Shown: positions 1 to 11,479 of the stretch, piece after piece
How positions within the stretch are numbered: the first letter of the stretch is position 1
How the letters are laid out: each line of letters begins with the position of its first letter
Source of the DNA: Hirudo medicinalis
Lineage: Eukaryota > Annelida > Clitellata > Hirudinida > Hirudinidae
Reading direction: 5' to 3'
NCBI GenBank assembly: GCA_011800805.1
Contig: MPNW01000174.1
Span: 1-64,000, forward strand
DNA length: 64,000 nucleotides
Notes under the pieces: model-generated
What the model was told of the DNA's origin: nothing
What the model saw: only the letters and a program-made list of their open reading frames with translations
Databases searched by the model: none
Made by a program: the position numbers and the translations under genes

Positions 1-134
1 TGTTGTACGTCTCCAAGTCGAGCTTCGACAGTAGTGCCCCTGTTTTGTCATGGTCCGACAACTGCATCCCGTGGTTACCCAGCACAGCTTCGAAGCGCCC
101 CATCCACGTGGAAAAGGGTGTTCCAGAATCAGGA

Positions 135-383
135 TCATAGCTGAACTGCGTGAACTCTCATGAGCTCTGGAAGTAAGTCTGACTTACCTTCCACAGCTGT
201 TACTGCTTTGGTCTGAGGTTGAATTGACTGAAGGAGCTGCAGAAACCTTTCCTCCCTCTCTTCATATCGACGACGGTTTTCTTCAGCTCGTCGGCGGTTT
301 TCCTCATCGCGTCGACGACTTTCTTCAATAAACATCGTCATCATCGACATAAATTTATCCTCAAATCCCATCCTCGTCGCCAA
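135..383 (-). CDS. gag-like N-terminal ORF of an LTR retrotransposon (partial)
   Basis: A minus-strand reading frame starts just downstream of the LTR at 385-550. Its first true ATG is near 371, and the frame at 383 opens on TTG. The product is highly charged, with a repeated Arg/Glu-rich stretch (residues about 21-46) likely to form a coiled coil, as in gag N-termini of Ty3/gypsy elements. No zinc knuckle or polymerase is visible, because the element runs off the left edge of the window. The assignment rests on position after an LTR and on composition, not on a recognised domain. Confidence 0.45.
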   Translation of the reverse strand: MATRMGFEDKFMSMMTMFIEESRRRDEENRRRAEENRRRYEEREERFLQLLQSIQPQTKAVTAVEGKSDLLPELMRVHAVQL

Positions 384-384
384 A

Positions 385-550
385 TGTTGTAACTCGCAGT
401 TAGTCGATTAAACCAAGACACTACAGACAACTACTTTATTCGCCAACGAATCCACACTACCTAACATATAACTAGGACTAGAACGAACAAAAGGGAAGTT
501 GCCGCTCCTAGCTCCTACATTAGCATAGATAGTTCAGTGCACCCACAACA
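385..550 (-). repeat. LTR of a Ty3/gypsy-like retrotransposon (5' LTR, element on minus strand)
   Basis: A 166-bp block has perfect 6-bp inverted ends (TGTTGT at 385-390, ACAACA at 545-550). Read on the minus strand it contains AATAAA after a TTGGCG motif, and it is followed directly by TTTGGCGACGAGGATGGG, which sits where a tRNA primer-binding site should be. A gag-like frame comes next. The other LTR and pol would lie to the left of this window. A second LTR-like block near 26.5 kb shares the AATAAA region and a TGTTGTGG start. Confidence 0.6.
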
Positions 551-1497
551 TATCTTAATTCATGTGGACAGCTGAAATACGAAATCAGAAAGCGAGCTCC
601 AGCGTTGAAAAACCATCACAAGGAAAAGCGACTCCTCTGGGCCAAAGCGATGTTATAAAATTATAATGAAAGGTGGGAACGCGTGATTTTCTCAGATGAG
701 AAAAAATTCAACCTAGATGGGCCAGATGGTACTGGCAGAAAAGAAAAAGATGTTTTTTTAGCAGGAAACATGGAGGAGGTTCTGTAATGGTCTGGGGAGG
801 AATTTCAGCATTTGGGAAGACTGAGTTGATGCTTTTGAAAGGAAGGCAGGACTTTCAGAAATACATCCAAATCCTTAAGGATCATCTCATTCCTTTTGTT
901 GAAACAAAAGAACATGAATTTCAGCAAGATAACGCTCCAATTCATGTTTCGGAGGCAACTAGATCATTTTTACAGGAGTCCAACACGCAGGTTATGGATT
1001 GGCCTGCATGTTCCCCCGGCTTGAATCCAATTGAAAATGTCTGGGGTCTTCTTTCAAGATCAGTTTATGGCAGTGGACGTCAATATGACTCTGAAAAAGA
1101 TTTGAAAGAAGCGATTTGGAGCGCCTGGAGACACCTGATGAAAACATCATCAAAACACTGATTTCCTCCATGAAAAATAGGTGCATGGATGTTATTTCCA
1201 AGAAAGGAGAGATAACATCATGTGAAATATTATTTTATTTGGTTTTAATAAAAATTTTTTGCTAAACCACCGAAATTTATACATTTGTTTGAAGACTGTC
1301 GTAATAATATTTCTTTGCAATAAAATGGTTATTTTTAGAATTTACGCTTAATTCTTAACCAAAGCGAATAAAAACTTACGAGCTATATTCTATAAGGATA
1401 TTACACATTTCTTCAAAATTTGAGCTTTGTACGTTGTTTTAAACTTAAGTTATTGGAAAAAATAGGGACTGTCGTAACCCTTTTTCTAGCACTGTGT
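551..1497 (+). mobile_element. Tc1-type DNA transposon, 5'-truncated and decayed
   Basis: Conceptual translation gives Tc1-family transposase pieces: a HKEKRLLWAKAM-like helix near 622-653, then SDEKKFNLDGPDG near 691-729, and an open frame at 787-1161. This frame contains MVWGGIS, DNAPIH and SPGLNPIENVWG. Counting from the Asp of DNAPIH to the Glu of NPIE gives 34 intervening residues, the DD34E catalytic spacing of Tc1. A stop after 653 and frame changes show it is dead. The right end near 1468-1496 reads as an inverted-repeat terminus (CAGTGCTAG... on the minus strand) next to TA. The left part is missing because an LTR element abuts it at 550. Confidence 0.85.
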
Positions 1498-2390
1498 ATC
1501 CGTAGAGCTATCTCAATGTTGGGGAAAGTGTCCTGCACACCCTTGTCTATGATAAGTCTTTTTTGCTCTGCTGCGGCCTGTAGCTCGTCTGAAGTTCTTT
1601 CAGATGGCTAAAAAAAAAAAAGCTAAATTGGCTTGATGATAATTCTTTATATGCTTGCAGACGTTGGTCTAGAGAAGCGAGAAACTGATTAATAACAGGC
1701 AAGAACTTTCTGTTCTGTATTTTTCAGAAGGGCTGAGTTGTACTACTTCCGCATGACAATAATCTAATGGGTTAAGAAGCACATTGCGACGTTTGTGTCG
1801 AGTTTCCGTCTGCACATAGTCAGACAGCTCTTCTTGCTTCTCATAAGTGTCGAAGGAGTCACGCTTTGATGCAATCGTAGCCTTCAATGTTCCGTTGACT
1901 GCTCATGACTATGTAGACGTTCTTGTGAATGTCTCTAATCACAGAATCCATTAGGCGAAAGCTGAGAAGACTCAGATTTTGATGTATTTAAGCACATCAA
2001 CCTGCACGTGAAGCAATAAACACATCCATTAGAGAGAGAGAGAGAAGCATAACCAGCTCCTAGTTATTACTACATATTCTGTGTCATTTTTTCGAAAGCC
2101 TATATTAGTGGGAGGCCCCCTCTTGGTGGATGGCCAGGGCCAGGGCCCTTTTGCCCTCCCCCCTTAATCCGGTCCTGCTAAGTACTAAAAAAATACTAAG
2201 AAGCTCCTGCCACGGTGTATATTGACAGGGAATAATATGTTTATTTACAGGAGTTTCCACCCAAACTCTATGTTTTCTGGGGTGGGCCCCACCCGAAAGA
2301 TCAGGCGGATGTCCCAGTTATGAACGAACTACCGGTGTATAAGTAAATAAGTGTTGTTGTGAGTTTATTTTCGGAGAAGGGTAAATCTTG
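1498..2390. other. intergenic, no gene seen
   Basis: There is no convincing reading frame. The stretch holds a short (AG)n run near 2031-2043 and a GC-rich patch with repeat-like text at 2110-2175 and 2280-2310, probably old transposon remnants. Confidence 0.5.
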
Positions 2391-2404
2391 GTCAAATATT
2401 ATCA

Positions 2405-3058
2405 AACATTAGCTTTCGATTTCCCAACAAACGATAACGATACAGAGTTTGATTAGAGTGGAGTATGTTCAACAGAACTTCAAGACCACTAATGTAGAGG
2501 GAAGCTTTCTCTGAAGAGGAAAGTTTTGAGGATGGAGTGAAATCCGGATGGATCAGTGTTGATAAACGAGGGGGGAGTCTATTCCAGATCTGTGGCCAAC
2601 ATCTATAGACCTGCCATCCAGTGTCGCAAGTAGGGCAGATGATTTGACGAGGGAGCCCTGGTTGCTGATCTGAGCCCGCGCCTAGCAGGAATTTGTGCAG
2701 TGCGAATGAAAGGCAGGTATGATGGTGCATGACCCAGGAGAGACTTGAAAATGAGTGAAGAGATGTAGTCAATTCTCTGACAAATGCGTAGCCAATGAAG
2801 ATCATGGAGAAGAGGAGTGACGTGGTCATGTTTTCCTTTGTTGTTTATGATTTTAGCAGCTGAGTTGATGACACGCGTTGAAGTTCGAAGCGATAGGCAG
2901 ATAAACCGACCAGAGTTGAATTGGCGTAATCAATCTTGATAGGACAAAATGTGTTATGAGGCGCCTCTGACGCTATGCAAATGGCGCATTATAAATTAAC
3001 TATTATTATTATTATTATTATTATGAGAAGTTTCCGCACATCAAATAAGAGTGGAGCG
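2405..3058 (-). mobile_element. L2-like LINE 3' fragment (copy 1), with a nested 60-bp insert
   Basis: Minus-strand translation gives the C-terminus of an L2-type reverse-transcriptase ORF (IWNRLPPRL followed by a serine-rich stretch and the end of the ORF). The same sequence recurs at 26775-27894, which identifies it as a repeat. Homology between the copies runs from about 2432 to 3058. It is interrupted at 2961-3020 by a piece of another LINE 3' end flanked by TTATGAG on both sides. Confidence 0.75.
2961..3020 (+). mobile_element. LINE 3'-end fragment, severely 5'-truncated, with (ATT)n tail
   Basis: Sixty bases read GCGCCTCTGACGCTATGC and on to an (ATT)n tail. They are bounded by the 7-bp direct repeat TTATGAG (2954-2960 and 3021-3027). 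The related L2 copy at 27.3 kb lacks this block at the same point, so it is an insertion. A near-identical block stands at 22003-22070. GC-rich hairpin plus ATT tail is typical of L2/CR1 3' ends. Confidence 0.7.
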
Positions 3059-4868
3059 GCGATTTCGAAGGCTTGAAATTCTACTTCATTGTTTTTTTTC
3101 CAGAGTTCTTCACACCTTTTGATCCACTACTTAGTTTTAACAACCGTTTTGATGGGCACAACTTGTAAATAGTAAATAACAAAGTGCTACCTTAATGTCC
3201 GACAACCATGTTTATGATAACATGGAAAAACAAATAAGTGCAAGAAAGTGTGCATGATATTCCCCAAAGTAGACGATTTCTTGTTTCATCAACCAATTCT
3301 TTGGATTACATTACCTCTGCCTAGTCAATCGAGATGTCCTAGTGATGGTGATGCTATGATGATGGTGCTTAGCAACGAAATTGTCTAAGACTGAACCCGG
3401 GAAATACAAACAAATCTCAATTATTCGCCCAATACTAACTCACATCTCACTACCAATTTGTATTCTTCTTTCACTTCTGATTTTAGACCCGAGATGCAAA
3501 TTGGGTTGAAAGCTACAATATCATAGAGAAATCTAAAACACTTGAAATGGATGATTATAAACTTTATAAGCTCGTGGAGGAATTGTGTTTATTTACAAAA
3601 CAACAGCCAAATGAAGTATTTCTATTTTTGTTCTCTCAACTATTCCCTCTTCCTCTTTGGTGCTCTTATTGAGACATACTTCACCTCCATGTTGCCATCT
3701 GAAGTACCAATTCACCAATTGCTGAGGCTCCTCACCAAGTCGCTCACTTTGTGGCGGAAATAAAGCACAAAATTATCAGAGGTTAAATACTTATTAATAA
3801 ATTACTGCTGACTAAATTATGCATGTGCAGTTAAATACCTAAGATATTCATAATCGTGGACTCAACCAGGTGAGCTTGAACTCACCTGGAAAGATTCAGC
3901 TGTCCACCAATAGAGGTTGGCTTCAGGGATGTCCCGGCACTGAGAGCCTGGACTCCTACACTCATTCCAGCTTTCATTCGTCCAAATGGAGCCTTTCTCT
4001 CTTTCATCCTTAAAATAACACTGTTGACGTCAATTAATCCTAAATTCTCCTAAAAATGGATGAAACGTCTCAAATTTTCTAACGCAGTAGAAATACATAC
4101 TTGTCCACTGTTATCAATGTAGTTTGTTGAATTCTACTTCAACTCTAAGAAAACACATTCGGGTTAACCAATCAAAAAAAAGCGGTTCAGACCATCATTG
4201 AGCCATCTCTGACATTTCGTTCGAAAAATGTATTTTGAGACCCTCTAACATTATACCAGTAACATTTAAAGTCGCCTGGACTTTTCCATCATTTAAATAA
4301 CCCGGTCACAGTTCCGAATTCGCCATCCTCCTTGCCCAGTTTAATTGTAAGTCTTTTAGAAATGGTTTGTGTTGATACTTAGCAAACGTCTGAAAACAAT
4401 TGAGTATGATAGGTTAATTTAGCTAAAAATGTAGGTTATTTTTAAAGTCTATGCTGAGCTAATCGGAAGGTTTTCATAGTGTTTCATTACACTCAATTCC
4501 TTGGATGGATAATATCTGTTAGGTCAAGTAAGAAAACAAAGTTTGCATACAAACAACTGGCGGTACGATGTGCACGCTGAGCTGGTAAGCGACGACCACT
4601 GATTTTAATAAGATCTGGCCCTTGGTCACCAGAAATAAGTAAAACTTGGCCCTACATAAAATGCACTTGTATACCCTTGCTTTAGACTATTTAGACAGGT
4701 TTTTAGCTAATCCTGGGAAAACAAATTTTTCTTGAGCACTAGCTGAGCTTCTAACAATTTAGGAACAACCCAGAGCCTATGCTACTGCAAATACAAAAAT
4801 TGTGTAACAAGTTTATTAAATGTCTCTGAAATGTCACTGAAATGTTACTCAAACAAAAATGAATAATC
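3059..4868. other. region downstream of APC, no recognised gene
   Basis: The stretch is mostly non-coding. Two parts could be stray exons. One is an open plus-strand stretch at about 3487-3684 after a TTTTAG acceptor. The other is an open minus-strand stretch at about 3886-4012 ending in a CAG|GTGAGT donor. Neither matches a family I know. A short block at 4024-4037 (TTGACGTCAATTAATC) recurs at 10816-10831. Confidence 0.4.
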
Positions 4869-7800
4869 CTAATCAGGCGATGGCTTTTTTTTTTGTGATT
4901 TTTTAATAGACAGTCTAAATTTTTTGTTGTCTTTTGAGGGACTTGGTTTCTGAGGATTCTTCTTCCTACTCATTGAATATCTCAAGAAAAAGTTTGTTAA
5001 TCTGTTCTTGGAGTTTTTCTTTTCGAGTGCAGAGGTAGTGGCATTGGTAGGTGCTAATGAAGCAACATCATTTCCTGCATTGAGCAAGTTTTGCGGCCCC
5101 TCTAAATGCTGCTCCTGATCAACCAAATATCTATTCTCTTTCGTATTCTGAATGGATGTTTTCTGATGAAAGTCTTTAATCAAATCTCCCAAATCACCAA
5201 CATCACATTGCTCATCACTCTTTTCAGTTTTTGGACTCATTTCCTCCCTCAGGAAAACCTCTTGGGGTCCTAAAATTCAATTTAATTTTATCTATCACTA
5301 TTAACTGTTATTAATTAAAGAAGTTAGAATTATTAACAAAATAAGTTAAAAATTAGATTGACAAAAGAAAACTGCAAATAATGACAAAATAACTGGTTCT
5401 CTGGCTTCCCAAAATTGCATTTTGAACAGATTTTAATGAATTGAAATACTGCCTGAAAATAAGAATGTTTTAAGAACCTTTGTAGATGACAGTGTTGTTC
5501 ACTTCTGTGTCTTCATCTTCAGAGAACGAAGATTTTTCAAGCTTTGAACTTCTGTGTTTGCTTAAATCTGCAAAACATTTCCAGTAATATGCAATTACAA
5601 GACATTTAAAATTAAACTGCCACACAATCGCCAAGGCCTTGCTAGTTACTTGTAAACAATATGCTTATTGAAATGACTATTTTGGTACATGGATTGTCCT
5701 CAATTTTAAGCAGACATATTCAGTTCAAATTCAAGCTTGAACACTCTTAATGTTTTGACCAATACTAGATCATACATTAAGTGCATTTCTCAATCAATAT
5801 GTTAAAAAAATTAGTTTTAATAGAAAATGAAGTGAAAATATATATCTGAATTGACTCACCCCTTGTATGGTTGAGACTTGAACCCTCACAACTTTTTCTT
5901 TCAAGACCAGCCAAAATGGACTTTTTCCTTCCCTCCTTGCATTTTGGCATTGCAATTTCTATGCAGTGGTCAACCGATGGCAAAACATCACTAGACTCAT
6001 CAGAACTGCAGCTGAAGGATGATGATGAAGACGATGATGACACGTCATCAAATTCTTTTGTTAAATTTTTGAAACTCTTGCTCAAACACTTGACATCATC
6101 TTTAGCAAATCTGCTTGATTCTGATGGCATGGTATCATAACTGACTTGTTCACAGGAGGAAGCCAAAGCTTTGTTAGAAGGTGTAGATGTAATATTATGC
6201 AAGTGCTGAAATGGTTTGGTGTTTTCCATTAAGAAGCTGCCCTGTGGGTGAACATCAAACGAAATATCGACTAGCTTTGCTGGGGAATCCTTTGAGCACA
6301 AAGGACTTAAAGATTCATTCCTAGAAAATGTAATTGGTGTACGTTCCGTGCGATATGCATGAACTGAATCATCGCAACTATCCATATCATCTCTCTTTGG
6401 ATCAAATCTCATAAAATGAGAATATGATTCAGATTTGTCTCCAACTTTCTTTATTAAGCTGTCATCAATTGTTAAAATGCTAAGAGATGCTGACCTTGAC
6501 AACTCCAGTGGAGTTCCTTCAACTGCATAAGTCTTCATAGTGTCGCTGAATGAAGCATCATTTGTAACATCAGCACTAGGAGTTATAAAGCAAGGCTTTG
6601 GATGTGGAGATTCTTTCAGGTAGAAAGATTTTAAGTTGTTTGTATTCATTGGGCTAATCCTGCTAGCTGCCTTTGATCGTTTCTCATCTTTTGGCATTGC
6701 AGCCCGCATGACTTGGCACAGAAGTTGGTTAGCATTTTCATCCTCATTATCTGACAATAAGCAGTCACCATCTTTATCCTCACTGGTCTTACACAAGCTT
6801 AATTGGTGCTTCATATCGACATCGTCCTTTCTTTTGTTGCCCTCATATGAGCAACTTACTTCCAATTTTCCTTGCTGAGGGCTTGGTGGTGACTCCCCAG
6901 GAGAATTTGGAAGTTCGCTTGGAGAGACAACACTACTTGCTCTTCTGCTGTATTCACTGACAAGAGAGCTGTGCACTGAATGAGTATCGAAGCTGTTTAG
7001 TGATGCAAGAGAACTGCTCCTCGAAAACATGAGAGGAGTTTCATCAAAAGTTACTGCTTTCACCCCATAGATTCCATCTTGAGAGCATAATTTGAATTTG
7101 TTTACTGCACTCTTTGAGGCATTAGAAGTGATATTCAAAGTTTCATTTTCATTTATGCAGGGCAAACCAACTGATTGTTCGACAACCCTTTCAGTTATAA
7201 ATTTTTTTTGGTCTGCATTTTCCAGACTTCTCATGCTCAGACTGCTCAATGAACTCCCTCTTGAAAATCCTTCTGGTGTGTCTTCTGTACAATATTCTCT
7301 TGGAATTTCTTTTGGACTAGAAGATACTGACTCTTTATAAATAGGATTATTAGCAGTCAGGCCTTTTCTGACAAGAGGCATCTGACTAGGTCCAATATTT
7401 TGATAATGTCCAATTTCCATAGAAGTGAAAGCAGAGATATTATTGACAGAACTATTATATACAGAGTGACCATCAGGAGTATCCTCTGTGCAATAATGCT
7501 TTGGAAGCTCTGGAGGACTCATGGGCATGAAGTCTTGTTTGCATGCTTGAAAGATGTCTTGTAAATGACCTGTGACAATGGCTACTTCAATGGATCCTCC
7601 ATTGGTCTTCGCTGGTACTTTATTAGCAGTGTTACTATTTCCTATTAAGAAGTTCTTGTGCATTGCATGATTTTCTTTTGGAATGACATGGTCATAAGAA
7701 AATGATGAATAAGAAGACACTCCCTCTATATTGGATTTGCTTTGCCAGGTGTGAGGCTGTTCATGAAACTCTTTATATCTACCACTGAAATCTATCAACT

Positions 7801-9626
7801 CATCTAAAGACTCTTCATAATCACACACTTTGGGATGTAAATTGCCAAAATTTTGTGGAGCCTTGAGCTTAAATAATTATCAATAACTAATTGGTTGATG
7901 AACCACATGGGCATGAAGGTATCTAGTAGATTGTATAGCTTACCTGTGCTTGTTGTGTTTGGTTATGAGATGTGCGATGCACCATCCTTTTACTTTCTTG
8001 CTTTTCAAGTTCAGGGTTAAAGCTACTTGAGGCAGAAATGTTCATTCTGAAGCTAACCAAATTCTTCAATGCTGCAGAACTGGCCATTGAAATAGCCTCA
8101 TGCTCTGATGTCACCAACTGCCCAAGAGTAGCCACTGCCCCAAGATCCAACAAAGTGAGTTGATCTTCAGGGCATCTGGCTGACAAGTTCCACAATGTTC
8201 CACAAGCATTGCTCACAATTTTTGAGTTTTGTGACCGAAGATGCTGCAGCAATATCTCAAAGCACTTATTTTCTCTTAGTATCTGAAAAAAATCAAATCA
8301 GTTTAATCATATATCGATGATTTAAATTCATACTGTTCAAAACCTGTCTTAGATTTTTGTGGACAGTTATGTAACTGGAGACATTTTTTAAGATTCCACC
8401 TCCATTCTCAATAATAGAAGGATTATTATGAACAAGAAGTGAGACAACAAATTTTAGAGATCCATGATATTCACAAATATCTTTCTTGTTCTCTTCAGAG
8501 TGACCAGATACATTCCACAGAGCAGTCAACAAACATTCTAAAGTTGACTCTTCTTTGGCCATCATAGCAGAGAACAATAAAGCAGGAATAATGCCACTCT
8601 ATAACATGATCACAAATAAATTCTATGGAATGAAATCAATAAATTAGCTCAGCACTTAAATAGACCTCTTACATTTTTCAGCACTTTCTTGGACATCTCA
8701 TCAGCATTGAGTGACAAATTCCTGAGAACACCTGCAGCCATTCTCTGAAGTTCTTCACTGGAACTTTTCAGCTGACCCAGAAGGCCATTAATAAGCCCAT
8801 CAATTGAGATAATTAGTTTCTTATTATCTGTGTTGCCAACAGACAAATTAGTCAAAAGTGTGCAAGCATGGTAACGTGTCTCGATGGAAGAAGCATTATC
8901 ATTCGGTTTGATGGGCTGCTTTAACAAGTCAGCAATAACTTGGAGTACCCCTGTACCATTTCAAACGTTATATCCTTTCAAATTCTTATAACTTCATCCA
9001 AAATTAATCACCAACCCAATTCACATATCCTTTGCCTAAGTATTTCACTGTCAGATGATTTTATTAATGTCTCCAAGACAGAACATAGATTGATATTTTT
9101 TTCTGAAAATTAAGTCACAATTTCCAATTCAAATAAAACAAATAAAAAAATAAGTTAAAAGGGGCAACAAAGGAATAATGATAAAACTTAATTATGTTTT
9201 GAAGCATCTTAAAAATAACTTCACAACTTCAATAGTATCAACAAGTTGTCTTTATTCTTTATCAATCAAAGATTCCCATATTGCATTATTATCAATGCAA
9301 AAGTAGAAAAGGAGTTAGCCATGAAGAATATATGAAACAACCATCTTGAACAACTGTATAATTAAGTAGCTTCAAAAAATCTTACCATGCAACAAGGTAT
9401 ACAATGGAGGTCCAGTGTTTTTATCCATTGATCTCAGCACTGTCAACAGAGACAGCACTGTTTCAGTCTGCAGTAACAGTAATTCAGGACTTTAAGAATT
9501 GAGTATGACATATTGATATTGAGTATCGGATTATCATATTGGTTACTTAAATTTCGTATAAATATATTATACATTGACCTGCTTTTTCAAATTTTCGTGC
9601 GATGCCTTAGTCGACAGATGAGGCAT
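4869..9626 (-). CDS. APC: APC (adenomatous polyposis coli) homologue, short form
   Basis: APC is a scaffold of the beta-catenin destruction complex. I model nine exons: 9626-9579, 9467-9386, 9102-9016, 8950-8673, 8598-8344, 8282-7944, 7867-5860, 5567-5478 and 5269-4869, giving 1195 codons plus stop with all phases agreeing. Residues about 45-350 are armadillo repeats with near-identical landmarks to the family (SNACGTLWNLSAR, ESGGGIL-type). Residues 379-396 resemble a 15-residue beta-catenin repeat. The 20-residue repeats (TEDTPEGFSR, FDETPLMFSR, VEGTPLELSR, TERTPITFSR and a degenerate first one) follow. Next to the second strong repeat is the conserved SPSELPNSPGE segment. Two Axin-binding SAMP-like motifs (RAAMPK, EIAMPK) lie near 752 and 1001. 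The C-terminus is Lys/Ser-rich. The start ATG has an in-frame TAA nine bases upstream. The long N-terminal coiled coil of vertebrate APC is absent. Confidence 0.93.
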
Positions 9627-10050
9627 TGTATTTTATTAGATTACTTTTTTGGAAGTTTTAACAAAAGTCTCCACAAGCAAGCAAGAGATGCTGCTGCTGC
9701 AATTAGAACATGTATAAAATTTTTCGAATTCAAACACTGCCTTTGTTACTCATACTCAGCGGCTAGCAAGTCCAACTTTCCAAATTCCTCTCCCAACTCT
9801 AGAAACCACAAACACTCGAAGAACAAAAACCTCGCAGAAAATATTCTGGATTTGAGATTGTATAGATTGCAATTTTAGACATCATTCAAATTTCATCAAT
9901 ATTAAAAATAGTTTAATTAATTAATTACTTAATTAATTATTATTAATATTCAATTTTAAAATAAATTTTTCTAAAAATTCTAAGACATTAAATAAAATTA
10001 AACTACATACTTTAAGAATTTTAACTAAGTCGCCGCCAAATGCATTTAGG
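9627..10050. other. 5' flank of APC
   Basis: This is AT-rich sequence upstream of the APC start. The open plus-strand frame at 9513-9878 overlaps the APC first exon in antisense and has no recognised domain. No promoter element is clear. Confidence 0.35.
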
Positions 10051-10910
10051 GGTCGTCCTTTAATTATCAACAAATTTAAACCCCCTCTATCAAACTTATG
10101 TCAAAAAACTGACACACATCCCCCCTTAAAAATATTTTTAAATTATAATTTGGTAACACTATGAATTTGCGATTTTTTATTTTGAAAATAAAATAAAATA
10201 ATTATTAAACTGAATATTAATGTTAATTTTTTAATGTCAGCTTCTATCATCTTCCCATGGGAAAGCATGTTCCTCTATGGTAACAATAGGCATATTATCA
10301 GATTCATCATTGCCATCATTTTGTTGAACTAATAGGCCAGACAATTCAACATCATCTTCATCTAACCATTCAGCTCATAAAATACCAGACTGTTCCATGT
10401 GTGCAATAATTGCCATCAGCTATTTCTGTCATTTGCAGCCAATCGAATTGACTGAAAGTGTTTTGTCGATAAGCAGGTGTTAATTTGTTATGTCCATTAT
10501 CTCATTGTCGATAATGTTGATCATGTTTTGTCAACAGGGCCGCCGCAGAAATTTCGGGCTCCCAGTAGGGATGGCGGCCGCGGGCCCATATGTTATGTCA
10601 ATTTGGTAATGGAAAAGCAAAAATATGTCATTATTGTAAAATTTCAATATTTAAAAACCCGGGCCCTTGCCCCCTCATAGCGGCCCTAGCTCGAGAAGAA
10701 ACAAAGAGCAGTTTTTTCAAATCCGTTCAAACATTGACGACTGAACTAATGAACTAACAGTAATGTTAAAAATCCATATGTTAAAATTTAGATTTGTTAT
10801 CTTAAAAAATAACATTGTTGACGTCAATTAATCATAAACTCCCCCCCTCTCCCTTGTCAAGAATTGTCAAACCCCCTCCCCCCCATTTTGTTGACAATTT
10901 ATGATGGATG
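10051..10910. mobile_element. degenerate inverted-repeat DNA element (GGTCGTCC type), composite
   Basis: The left end reads AGGGGTCGTCCTTTAATTATC, and the right end, reverse-complemented, reads GTGACCATCCATCATAAATTG followed by a G-run. The two are imperfect inverted repeats with C-rich flanks of the CCCCCTC type. Inside, 10539-10688 has its own AGGGCCGC / GCGGCCCT ends, suggesting a nested smaller element. No transposase is visible. Boundaries are approximate and no target duplication was found. Confidence 0.4.
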
Positions 10911-11479
10911 GTCACTCAAACTTTAAAGAAGTGCACCTCATTCATCAACATAAAAATCAATTCATCAGGTAACAACTTTGATAATTGATTGTTTATATAA
11001 ATATGCGGATTTGCATCAAGAAATTTTATAAACTATTTCCATAACCAATAATTACTTTGATGATCTGAATATTACTCGCTGAACAGGATTATTACAGTCA
11101 ATTACTGTCCTGTCCATACGGGATATATTGCCGAGATGGCTCATCTCACAATGAGGCTTGAAGACAGACAAGAATTGGCCAGACATACTGATGAAGGGGT
11201 TTCTTTTGATGACATTCTGGACTAATTCAGATGACGTGCTCAAGCGAACGCATTTCATATATGCACTACATGAGAAAGCAAGACCTTCACAACGTTTCCA
11301 ACGAATTCAGCCTGTCAAAAAGTCATTGCTTCCATAAAAATGATGCAGACAGTATTGCAGTATGGGTTGAATATGTTCGCTGTGGTGCATCAAACAAAGA
11401 CATGGTCTGCTATGCCAAATTCCGAGGTCACCCATGAACTTAAAGAGGAAGCCTTCATTCAATTCAAATAAGACAATCT

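Noticed and set aside
3886..4012. Minus-strand exon-like stretch ending in CAG|GTGAGT
   Set aside because: Open in two frames with a good donor, but no partner exon or family match; not enough to call a gene.
5871..7340. Plus-strand open frames over the large APC exon (5871-6140, 6636-6878, 7092-7340)
   Set aside because: They are antisense shadows of a strongly supported coding exon.
9513..9878. 121-codon plus-strand ORF upstream of APC
   Set aside because: It overlaps the APC start exon in antisense, is AT-rich and has no recognisable domain.
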